Assembly (NCBI RefSeq): GCF_000173975.1
Contig: NZ_ACEP01000029.1
Span: 53,865 to 117,864 of the forward strand
DNA: 64,000 bases
Direction: 5' to 3'
Origin: Anaerobutyricum hallii DSM 3353
Lineage (GTDB): Bacteria; Bacillota; Clostridia; Lachnospirales; Lachnospiraceae
The first letter of the stretch is position 1. Every line of letters starts with the position of its first letter. This document shows positions 1-9,600 of the stretch, in pieces. Both the position numbers and the translations under genes were made by a program. The notes beneath the pieces are model-generated. The model did not search any database and was not told where the DNA came from. It saw only the letters and a program-made list of their open reading frames with translations.

Positions 1-3000
1 AAAGCGGGCAAAAAACGGGCGCAAAAATCTAAGATAACGCCGGAAAAGGATATGAAACAGCCGTTTCCTTTAACAGACGTACAGTATGCATATTGGGTTG
101 GCAGGGATGAAGAACAGGCTCTTGGAGGAATAGACTGTCATGCGTATTTAGAGTTTGATGGGGGAAATATAGATCCGGAGCGTCTGGAAAAAGCATGGAA
201 TGTGCTGCAGTATCATCATCCCATGCTGCGTGCCTGCTTTTTGGAAGATGGGACACAGAAAATCCTGGATAAGCCGTATTGTGAAAAAATAAAGGTTCAT
301 GATTTTTCACAGATGTCATCTGAGGAAGCAGAGGCAATGGCAGTATCTGTCAGAGAACGTTTATCCCATCGGAAGCTAAAGATCGAGGAAGGCGAAGTGG
401 CAGGAATAGAGCTTACGCTTTTTCCTGAAAATAGGGCACGCATGCACGTGGATATGGCACTTTTGGTTGCCGATGTACAGAGTTTGCAGATCTTATTGAG
501 GGATTTGGCGGCTGCCTATCGCGGAGAAAGCCTTCCGGCAGAATCAAAAGGGTGGAATTTTGCTTCTTATCTGGAACGGCAGAAAGAGGAAGATAAGGAA
601 GAGAGAAACAATGCAGAAGGATACTGGAAAAAACGCTTGGAGCATTTGCCGAAAGGGCCAGGCCTGCCACTGGCAAAACGGCCGCAGGAAGTGACAAAGA
701 CTGTATTCAACCGCAGGATTGTAAGGATTGGCAAGGAAGAGTGGGCTCATCTGCAAGTACGGGCAAAGGAATACCAGACAACTCCGGCAATGGTTCTTCT
801 TACTGCATATGCGACGGTTTTGGAACGGTGGAGCAGGAATCATCGTTTCCTTATTAATATTCCATTTTTTAACCGGAAAACAGAGCAGCAGGGATTGGAA
901 GACGTGATAGCAGATTTCACTACACTGTTATTGCTGGAGATTGACTGCGAAGGGAATCCGACGTTTGCAGAATTGCTAGACAGGATTCAGAAGCAGCTCC
1001 ATGAGGATATGAAGTATACGGCATATTCCGGCGTGAAAGTCCAGAGAGACCTTGCACAGATGTATGGAGACGCATCGGCAGTGGCGCCGGTTGTTTTTGC
1101 CTGCAATCTGGGAACGCCGTTGGTAAATGATACGTTCCGGAAAGAACTGGGGCAGTTTTCCTATATGATTTCCCAAACGCCGCAGGTGTGGAATGACTTC
1201 CAGAGTTATGAAGATGAAAATGGCGTACAGCTTACATGGGACAGCGTGGATAAGTTATTCCCGGAGAATATGATCCCGGATATGCTGGAGTGTTTTGAGA
1301 ATCTTCTGCATGAATTGGGAAAGAAGGACTGGAATCAGCGATTTGATGTGCTTCCTGAAAAAAGAAAAAGAGAAATTGAAGATACAGCGCGTACAAGAGT
1401 GCCGGAGCGTGTGGAATGCCTGCATTGGGCTGTTATGAACCATGCGGAAGTTTGCCCGGAAGATATTGCGCTTATTGATGCGGGAAGCGGAAGATCGGTT
1501 TCCTATGGGGAATTAAAAGCACGGGCGACAGCAGTGGCGGCAGGGATTTCAGAAAAGGATATTAAGGGAGTCCCGGTTGCACTTACCCTGCCGCGCGGGA
1601 TAGAACAGATCGAGACGGCATTAGGAATTTTGCTTTCCGGAAATTCATACCTTCCGGTCAGCTTAAGCCAGCCTAAAGATCGGAGAGCGTTAATTCATGA
1701 GAAGACGGGAGTCCGCTATGTGGTCACGAATCGGGAATTATCCGAAAAACTGGACTGGCCGGAAGGTACGGAAATCCTTGTGATGGAAGGTATGGAAGAG
1801 GGACAGAAAAATGTGAGACTGCCAGAGGTGTCGCCGAAGGACAGCGCCTATATCATCATGACGTCAGGCTCTACAGGTGTTCCGAAGGGTGTAGAGATTG
1901 CGCATGAAAGCGCATGGAATACGGTTCAGGATATTAATGAAAAGTACCATGTGACAAGTGCAGATCGGGCGCTGGCTGTATCAGCTATGGATTTTGACCT
2001 GTCGGTATATGATGTTTTTGGAATTCTAGGCGCAGGAGGAACATTGGTATTGCTTCCAGAGCAGGAGAGAAGGAATGCGGATTACTGGCTGGAACAAGTG
2101 TTGAAATATCAGATTACCGTTTGGAATTCAGTGCCGGTGCTTCTGGATATGCTTTTGATACGGGCGGAATCCATGAAACAGAAACTGCCGATCAGGGCGG
2201 TTATGCTTTCCGGAGATTGGATTGGGATGGATCTCCCGCAGAGGGTTGCGGCATGGACAGAGGATTGCCAGTTTGTCGCTATGGGAGGAGCTACAGAGGC
2301 AAGTATCTGGTCCAATTATCAGAATGTTACCCTGCCGATGCCGAAAAACTGGAAATCTATTCCTTATGGAAAGCCACTCAGATATCAGGCATATCGTGTT
2401 GTGGATGAGTATGGAAGGGATTGCCCTTACTGGGCAGAAGGCGAACTCTGGATTGGCGGTTTTGGTGTAGCAAAAGGATATAGGGGAGATTCTGCGCTTA
2501 CGGGGCAGAAATTTATCACAGATCAGTATGGAAGATGGTATCGGACCGGTGATCTCGGAAGAATCTGGGATGATGAGACAATTGAATTTTTGGGAAGAAA
2601 AGACCATCAGGTAAAGATCCGTGGACACAGGATTGAATTGGGAGAAATTGAACATGCTATTCAGGAGTTTCCGGGTGTGGCTCATGCAGTTGTTGATACA
2701 GTTAGTGATGGTCATGGCAATAAAACGCTGGCTGCTTATATCGGAGCGCCGCTGCAGGAAGATTCTAAAGTTACAACGTATTTGTACGGCACAGATATCT
2801 TTGGCGGGGGCTGGAAAGAACTGAAGGATGATGTCAGCAATTGGCAGATGCAGCAGGAACGGAAGACAGCATACAAAAATTTCCTTGCCTATGCAGACCA
2901 GAGATGTGTACAGCTTATGCTGGAGACACTCATAGAGTTAGGCGTTTTTGTATCAGAGAAGGAAGTTCTTTCGCAGAAGGAAATTTTTGAAAAAGGGAGC

Positions 3001-4320
3001 ATTACGGAAACACAGAAGAATACTGTGGCAAGATGGTTGGAAATTTTAAAGAAGGAAGGAATCCTGAGAGAAGAGGACGGCAGACTATCGCGTACCGGGA
3101 AGGAAGTAGCTGTACCGGAAAAAGCTGGAGATGCGGAAACGTATTTTAAGAAACTGAAGCCGTATCTGAAGCATATGGTTACTGGGAATGAAGTTCCGCT
3201 GGATGTATTTTACCAGAAAGATTCGGCGCTGGCTCCGAATATGTTGCTTCGGAGGATTCCGGGTTACGAGGAGACCGTGGAAAGACTGGTGCAGGAATTA
3301 AAACTTCTGATAGAAGGGCGCAGGAAAGAACCACTCCAGATTATAGAGATTGGGACAAGGGATGCTGCAATTACAAGACAGATTTTAAATGTGCTGGAAG
3401 ATGTAAGTGTGGCGTATACATATGTGGATTCTTCAAAATATTTTCTGCAGGAAGCGGAGAAAGAGCTTGCGGGATATGAAAGAGTCGAGTTTGAAATGCT
3501 GAATCTGGAAGAAAGCATGGACAAGCAGCAGATGGCTCTGCATAGTTATGACGTCGTGATATCGGTAAATGCTTTGCATAGAAATATTGACGCTGTGGAT
3601 GCGGTAAAGAAAGTAGCGGAATTACTGAAGCCAAATGGGATATTGTTAATGACAGATCTTGTGGTAAGGACATATCTTCAGGAGCTTACAGCAACTTTTT
3701 TGGAAAATGGTTTCGCAGATATTCGGGACAAGAGAAAAGAAGCGGGGATGGTTACCCCAGATTGTCTGCTGTGGAGAGAATGCTTATCAGAGGCAGGATT
3801 AGGCCAGGACATTGTTGTAACAGAAGAATATGGGAGATGTATATGCTGCAGTAGGCAGCAGGCATCTGTCTTGTCCTATTATGATGGAGCACTTAGGGAA
3901 TATCTGTCGGAAAAGCTGCCGGAGTATATGGTTCCCCAAAACTATCATTTTATGGCACAGCTTCCAACATTGTCCAATGGAAAGATTAACCGGAAAAAAT
4001 TACGGGAAGATTTTAAAGAAGAAACTTCGGTTATCAGATTTTCAAAAGCAGTAACGGAGACAGAAGAAAAACTTTTGGATATTTGGAAACGAATGTTTGG
4101 TTATGAAAATTTAGGGACTGAAGATAATTATTTTGTTTTAGGTGGTGATTCATTAATAGCAACCAAATTGATTTCAGATATTCAGAAAGAATTTGGCTGT
4201 AAAATTATGATTAGTGATATTTTTGAAAATGTTACGATAAAATTATTGGCTCAAAAGATAGATTTAGTAAGACAAAATGTCATTATGGAAGATATCGAGA
4301 TGGAGTGTGGAGAAATTTAA
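1..4320 (+). CDS. NRPS module (Cy-A[MT/E-like insert]-PCP), 5' end outside window
   Basis: Pyochelin PchE / yersiniabactin HMWP2-like module that should activate cysteine and heterocyclize it. The first ATG is at 52, but the frame is open back to base 1 and that ATG has no well-spaced ribosome site, so the protein probably continues upstream, perhaps with an aryl carrier domain. Numbering from that ATG, the order is Cy (about 5-430), A (about 440-915 and 1270-1320), a methyltransferase-like insert (about 920-1260) and PCP with Ser1367 in LGGDSL. The A-domain pocket reads approximately DLYNMSMIWK, a cysteine-type code. The insert's SAM motif is degenerate (IIEIGTRDAAI), as in PchE-type inserts that act as epimerases. 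The Cy motif is AxxxxDxxS (136-144) and the usual active-site Thr is Ala350, so cyclization ability is doubtful. Composition changes abruptly near 4025, before the PCP. Confidence 0.93.
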   Translation, partial: KAGKKRAQKSKITPEKDMKQPFPLTDVQYAYWVGRDEEQALGGIDCHAYLEFDGGNIDPERLEKAWNVLQYHHPMLRACFLEDGTQKILDKPYCEKIKVHDFSQMSSEEAEAMAVSVRERLSHRKLKIEEGEVAGIELTLFPENRARMHVDMALLVADVQSLQILLRDLAAAYRGESLPAESKGWNFASYLERQKEEDKEERNNAEGYWKKRLEHLPKGPGLPLAKRPQEVTKTVFNRRIVRIGKEEWAHLQVRAKEYQTTPAMVLLTAYATVLERWSRNHRFLINIPFFNRKTEQQGLEDVIADFTTLLLLEIDCEGNPTFAELLDRIQKQLHEDMKYTAYSGVKVQRDLAQMYGDASAVAPVVFACNLGTPLVNDTFRKELGQFSYMISQTPQVWNDFQSYEDENGVQLTWDSVDKLFPENMIPDMLECFENLLHELGKKDWNQRFDVLPEKRKREIEDTARTRVPERVECLHWAVMNHAEVCPEDIALIDAGSGRSVSYGELKARATAVAAGISEKDIKGVPVALTLPRGIEQIETALGILLSGNSYLPVSLSQPKDRRALIHEKTGVRYVVTNRELSEKLDWPEGTEILVMEGMEEGQKNVRLPEVSPKDSAYIIMTSGSTGVPKGVEIAHESAWNTVQDINEKYHVTSADRALAVSAMDFDLSVYDVFGILGAGGTLVLLPEQERRNADYWLEQVLKYQITVWNSVPVLLDMLLIRAESMKQKLPIRAVMLSGDWIGMDLPQRVAAWTEDCQFVAMGGATEASIWSNYQNVTLPMPKNWKSIPYGKPLRYQAYRVVDEYGRDCPYWAEGELWIGGFGVAKGYRGDSALTGQKFITDQYGRWYRTGDLGRIWDDETIEFLGRKDHQVKIRGHRIELGEIEHAIQEFPGVAHAVVDTVSDGHGNKTLAAYIGAPLQEDSKVTTYLYGTDIFGGGWKELKDDVSNWQMQQERKTAYKNFLAYADQRCVQLMLETLIELGVFVSEKEVLSQKEIFEKGSITETQKNTVARWLEILKKEGILREEDGRLSRTGKEVAVPEKAGDAETYFKKLKPYLKHMVTGNEVPLDVFYQKDSALAPNMLLRRIPGYEETVERLVQELKLLIEGRRKEPLQIIEIGTRDAAITRQILNVLEDVSVAYTYVDSSKYFLQEAEKELAGYERVEFEMLNLEESMDKQQMALHSYDVVISVNALHRNIDAVDAVKKVAELLKPNGILLMTDLVVRTYLQELTATFLENGFADIRDKRKEAGMVTPDCLLWRECLSEAGLGQDIVVTEEYGRCICCSRQQASVLSYYDGALREYLSEKLPEYMVPQNYHFMAQLPTLSNGKINRKKLREDFKEETSVIRFSKAVTETEEKLLDIWKRMFGYENLGTEDNYFVLGGDSLIATKLISDIQKEFGCKIMISDIFENVTIKLLAQKIDLVRQNVIMEDIEMECGEI

Positions 4321-4444
4321 CATTGTCAAATCTGTTTTTTAGTATATTTCATAATGAAAAATAGCTCGCATTTTTAGGGGCAAATTACGAGTATTAGATA
4401 TTGAGGAGTGTAACTTGTCCCTATTTTATTGAGAAGGTGAGAAA

Positions 4445-6655
4445 ATGAGAAAATTAAAGTCACTTGTATGTGGTAGTAAGTTTGGACAATTTTATATAGA
4501 TGCTATTAGTAAGATGAAAGAGTGCGTGGAATTCATAGGCATTTTTTCTAATGGAAGTGAACGATCAAGGCTATGTGCTGAAAAATATAATGTTAATTTA
4601 TATACATCGATAGATAAAATCCCAGAGGATATAGACATTGTATTTATTGCTGTCAGAACGGGTGTAATGGGAGGTGATGGAAGTGAACTGGCATTAAAAT
4701 TTTTGTCTAAAGGTATTCATGTATTCATTGAACAGCCTATTCATATAGACGAGATGAAAAAATGTGTAAAATGTTCAATTGAGAAGGGGGTATTTTTTCA
4801 TGTAGCAAATTTTTATAAGTACATGGACACTGTTCATAAATACATTGAGTGCTCTAAAGGGCTGTTGAGGAAAAATGAAATATTGTCAATAGAATGTGCT
4901 TGTGCTAATCAAGTTATATATAGTCTACTGGACAATATTTTGAGAATTTTCAGGGAAAAGGCAAGATTTTCGATTGAAAATTTTTGGATACAAAATCAAG
5001 ATTTTTTTATTGCTTCAGGTAGTATTAACGATATACCGTTGAGTATTAAAGTATATAATTCTGTAAATACAGTCGATTCTGATAGTTATTGCTATTATTT
5101 ACAACAGATAAATATTTATACATCGGAAGGAATGCTTTTCATGGTTGATGTTAATGGACCGATTATTTGGAAACCGCAATTTCGAGCTGCTCATGACTTA
5201 TTTATCAAGAAGGGGGATGAATTAGATCAGAGGATATTTGACAGTAAAATGTACTGGTATGAGTCAGAAAGTGAGTTGAGCTATAAAGATATTTTTTGCA
5301 AAAAATGGATAGATGCTATAAAAAAAGAAATTAAAGAATTTATAGATAATATTTATTTTGAAAAAATGACGGAATATCGTCGGAAAATTCAAAGTGAAAT
5401 TGTAATTCCCAGTATATGGGGGCTTATAACTCAAAAGATTGGCTACCCAAGATTGTATCAAAATGCAAATCATGCAGTTGATTTAAATAACTATGTTTTA
5501 GATTTTTTTGAAGAAAAAAACACCTTTTTAAATGATTCACTAGAAATCAAAAAAACTGCAAACAATATTGACTTTTATTTGGAACCAGATATTACATATG
5601 GTTATGTTGAAGAAGCAAAACATATAATGAATATCGCATGTTTGGAGTCTATTTCATACAAACTGTACGAGGCGACTGGGGAGAAGGAGAATATATCAAT
5701 AACAGAAATTGTAAGTTGCTTAAAGGTGGCAGATTCAAATATGCATATTTTACAAAGGTGGCTTAATGCTTTAAGTGAAAATGGATATATAGAATGTAAT
5801 GCTGGGAAAATTAAATGGAAAAAGAAAAATACAAGTATATGTGAGAAAGACAATTGGAAAATTGTGTCTGATAAGTGGGTTGGAAAATTATCAGGAGAAC
5901 ATGTCATTAATTATTATTTAAAACATATTGAAAAAATGGAAGCTTTGTTATCAGGAGAAATGAATGCTGCGTTATTATTGTTTCCGGAAGGAACAATAGA
6001 GTTAGCTAATTGTTTCTATAGAGAAAATTTAATGGAAAAATATCTTGCATATTGTATAGAAAAGATTCTTTCATTCGCTATAGAACATACTAAAAAAGAT
6101 AAAATTAGGATATTAGAATTGGGAGCAGGAACAGGAGCAACAACAGACAGAATATTAAAGGTTCTTGAAAATTCAACTAAAAAAATAGCATATATTTATT
6201 CTGATATTACAAAATATTTTCTCAATTTTGCTGCTCAAAAGTACCAGGGAAAAGAAGAATTAGAGTATAAGGTGATAAATATTGATTCTAACTTAAGTGA
6301 CCAGGGAATTGCTGAAGAGAGTGTGGACATTGTCATAGCTGCTGGAATGATGAATAATGCTGTCAATACGGATTATTCTATGAGACAAATCATATGCAGC
6401 TTAGTACATGGCGGTATTGCTCTTATTGCTGAGCCAGTGGGAGAGAATTATGAGTTAATGTTATCACAATCATTTATGATGAGCCGGCCAACAGATGCAA
6501 GGGAAGTATGTAATGAAACTTTTTTGAAAATGGAGGAATGGAAAGAAGTTTTTTGGGGTTGCGGAATAAGTGAAAGAGAGTTAGTGGTAGTGCCAAGTGA
6601 TACTAGTCCATTAGCACCATTAAATCAAAAGTTATTTATTATAAGGAAGGAATAA
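4445..6655 (+). CDS. thiazolinyl imide reductase fused to NRPS-type C/N-methyltransferase
   Basis: 736 residues in two parts. Residues 1 to about 345 look like a Gfo/Idh/MocA-type Rossmann oxidoreductase of the PchG/YbtU/Irp3 thiazolinyl imide reductase family, with N-terminal VCGSKFGQFYIDA and the EQPIHIDE region. Residues about 385-736 match the methyltransferase domain normally embedded in PchF-like A domains: a winged-helix-like stretch, then an intact SAM motif ILELGAGTGATT near 556-567. The expected roles are reduction of one thiazoline to thiazolidine and N- or C-methylation of the intermediate. In pyochelin and yersiniabactin systems the reductase is free-standing and the methyltransferase sits inside a synthetase, so this fusion is unusual. 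The ribosome site is AGAAGGTGAG before the ATG. The gene is AT-rich like the next one, which starts 6 bp downstream. Confidence 0.85.
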   Translation: MRKLKSLVCGSKFGQFYIDAISKMKECVEFIGIFSNGSERSRLCAEKYNVNLYTSIDKIPEDIDIVFIAVRTGVMGGDGSELALKFLSKGIHVFIEQPIHIDEMKKCVKCSIEKGVFFHVANFYKYMDTVHKYIECSKGLLRKNEILSIECACANQVIYSLLDNILRIFREKARFSIENFWIQNQDFFIASGSINDIPLSIKVYNSVNTVDSDSYCYYLQQINIYTSEGMLFMVDVNGPIIWKPQFRAAHDLFIKKGDELDQRIFDSKMYWYESESELSYKDIFCKKWIDAIKKEIKEFIDNIYFEKMTEYRRKIQSEIVIPSIWGLITQKIGYPRLYQNANHAVDLNNYVLDFFEEKNTFLNDSLEIKKTANNIDFYLEPDITYGYVEEAKHIMNIACLESISYKLYEATGEKENISITEIVSCLKVADSNMHILQRWLNALSENGYIECNAGKIKWKKKNTSICEKDNWKIVSDKWVGKLSGEHVINYYLKHIEKMEALLSGEMNAALLLFPEGTIELANCFYRENLMEKYLAYCIEKILSFAIEHTKKDKIRILELGAGTGATTDRILKVLENSTKKIAYIYSDITKYFLNFAAQKYQGKEELEYKVINIDSNLSDQGIAEESVDIVIAAGMMNNAVNTDYSMRQIICSLVHGGIALIAEPVGENYELMLSQSFMMSRPTDAREVCNETFLKMEEWKEVFWGCGISERELVVVPSDTSPLAPLNQKLFIIRKE

Positions 6656-6661
6656 TACGCT

Positions 6662-9600
6662 ATGGATGCAAATAATTTAAAAAAGGCTTTTGAACTTTTT
6701 GTAAAATTGCAGGATAAGAAAGTAAAACTTAGTAATGTTGATGGAAAAATAAAATATAGAGCGCCGTCAGGAATTATGACAAATGAAGTCATAGAGGAAA
6801 TAAGAAAATGTAAAAATGAACTTCTGACAATTATTAATTGTACCGAGCATCCAGAAAAACTATGGAAAGGAAAGCAAGGAGACAGTTTTCCATTAACAGA
6901 TGTACAGTCTGCGTATTTGATTGGAAGAAAAAATATTTTTCAATATGGAAATGCAGCGTGCCACATTTATATGGAGGTTGAGTATTCTGAATTGGATTCT
7001 CAGCGTGTAGAGGAAGTGTGGAATATTCTAATTAATCGACATCCTATGCTGCGAGTAATCTTTAGTGATACAGGAATTCAAAAAATTTTAAGAGATACTC
7101 CTTGGTATACGTTGTATACAAATCGCAACATAACATATACGCAAGAAACTTTGCAAACTGAATTAGGACATAAAATATATGATGCTTCAAAATGGCCTAT
7201 GTTTGATATAGGGTGTGTATCTGGTCACAATAAGGCTATTCTGGGTATTTCTATCGATTTTATGATAGCGGATTGGGCAAGCATATGGATATTAATAGAC
7301 GAATTTGAAAAGTTATATCAAAATCCAACGGCTTCATTACCTAGAATTGAATACAATTTTAGTGATTATATATACTGTGAAAAAGTAAAGAAGTATACAC
7401 CAAAATATTTTTCTGATCGTGAATATTGGATAGAACGCTTAGCTGAGTTTCCTGAAAAACCGGATCTCCCTATTATTAATGCTGTTGAGAATATTGATAA
7501 AAATGTTATATTTAAAAGATACAAATTTGTTGTTGAAAAAAACAAGTGGAAAACTATACAATTGATTTCTAGTAAGATGGGATTGACAAGTTCTGCTGTT
7601 ATTTTATCTGCATACGCTATGGTTATTTCAAAATGGAGTACCAACAAAAAATTTGTTATGAATTTAACGACTTTAAATAGAAACAGTTATGAAAGCAAAG
7701 TAAATAATATTGTTGGGGATTTTACTTCAATAAATTTGTTGGCAGTTGATTTCTCAATTCAGAAGAGTTTTAGAGAATACGTGAAACAAATTCAGCAACA
7801 ATTATTAACAGATATGGAACATAAGTTTTTTTCTGGTGTTGAAGTATTACGTGAATTGTCTCAAGGCAAAGAGAATATTATCATGCCATATGTATTTACT
7901 AGTGGAATTGGAGTGATCCGGAATACTAAGAAAGAAGGTTACCATGGTAAATATTATCAAAATGGTATTTCTCAAACTCCACAGGTGTTTATTGATTGTC
8001 AAGTGTTTGATCAGGACGATGAGTTATTAATAAATTGGGATGTGCGAGAAGGAATTTTTTTGCCTGAGGTTATAGATGAAATGTTTTTAATGTTTCAAGA
8101 TTTAATTTGCAATTTTTTGATTGACGCAGAAAATTGGAATGTAGAAAAGGTGACTGCTATATTAAATAAAAACATTAAAATTAGTAAGAAAAAATATGAT
8201 TTGCCGAGTGGCTTGTTGTATTCTTCTATTTTGGAAATGGCAGAATTATGTCCCGAAAAAGAAGCAGTTCAAGATGAAAATGAAATATGGTCTTTCAGTA
8301 AATTAGTAAGAAAAAGCTGGTTCGTTCAAAATAAACTTCAACAGGAAGGGTGCATTCCAGGAGATCTTGTGGGGATTTTTATGCCAAAATCAAACTATCA
8401 AATAGCAAGTGTTCTTGGCGTTTTAATGAACGGATGCACATATGTACCGATAGATATTCAACAACCTAAGAAACGCATAAATGAAATTATTGAACAGGCG
8501 GGAATAAAATATGTTTTGATAAGTAGTTGTAGCAAGATAGAGTTAATGTTTTTAGATGTTAAGTACATTTATGCAGACAAACAAAACAATGAAATAATTA
8601 CAAAACAAATTCCGCAAGTCCCCAATAGCAGCATAGCGTATGTTATTTTTACATCTGGGAGTACGGGAAAACCTAAGGGGGTTGCTATTTCTCATTTGTC
8701 TGCATTGAATACAATATATTATGTAAATAAAATGCTGAATATTTCCACTAATGATATAGTTTTTGGAGTATCTCGATTAAGTTTTGACTTATCAGTTTAT
8801 GACATATTTGGAATTTTGTCGGCAGGAGGAAAATTGTTCTTACCTGATGAAAACAGAATTGCAGATCCTTCTTATTTATTTGAGACGATAGTGAAACAAA
8901 AAATTACTGTATGGAATTCTGTTCCAGCCATAATGCAGATGATTCTGGAATACAGAGAAAATGAAAAAAGAACGGAACAGTTTAACATAAGGTGCTCATT
9001 GCTGTCTGGTGATTGGATACCGCTCACTTTGCCAGAAAGATTAATCTCTGCTTGTATGGAAAAAACACGGGTAATTAGTTTAGGTGGAGCAACAGAAGCA
9101 GCAATTTGGTCAATATATTATGAATATGAATACCTTTTTGATGAATGGAAAAGTATACCATATGGAAAAGCTCTTCCAAATCAAGAAGTTTATGTATTGG
9201 ATAGTAAAAAAGAAATATGCCCGTTGGGTGCTGTTGGAGATATTTTCATTTCTGGTATAGGATTGGCAAAAGGGTATTTAAATGAACCGCTACTAACCGA
9301 GAAAGCATTTATTATGGTAAATGGAGAAAGAATGTATGATACAGGTGATAAAGGAAAATATTTAGAAGATGGAAATATTGAATTTTTAGGTCGGCGTGAT
9401 ACTCAAGTAAAATTGAATGGATTTAGGGTTGAGTTAGGAGAAATCGAGGCTAATATAGAAAAAATTAAATCCGTTAAATATGCTGCAGTTTTGTGTAGAG
9501 AAAAGGGACGAGAAAAAAGAGTAATTGCATATGTTGAACCGCAGCCATCTGAATTTACGGAAGATTTTAGCCTATATGTATTAAATGAGTTAAAACGAAT

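Noticed and set aside
2128..2715. 195-residue reverse-strand open frame inside the first NRPS
   Set aside because: It lies wholly within the conserved adenylation domain, has no ribosome site and reads like an antisense shadow.
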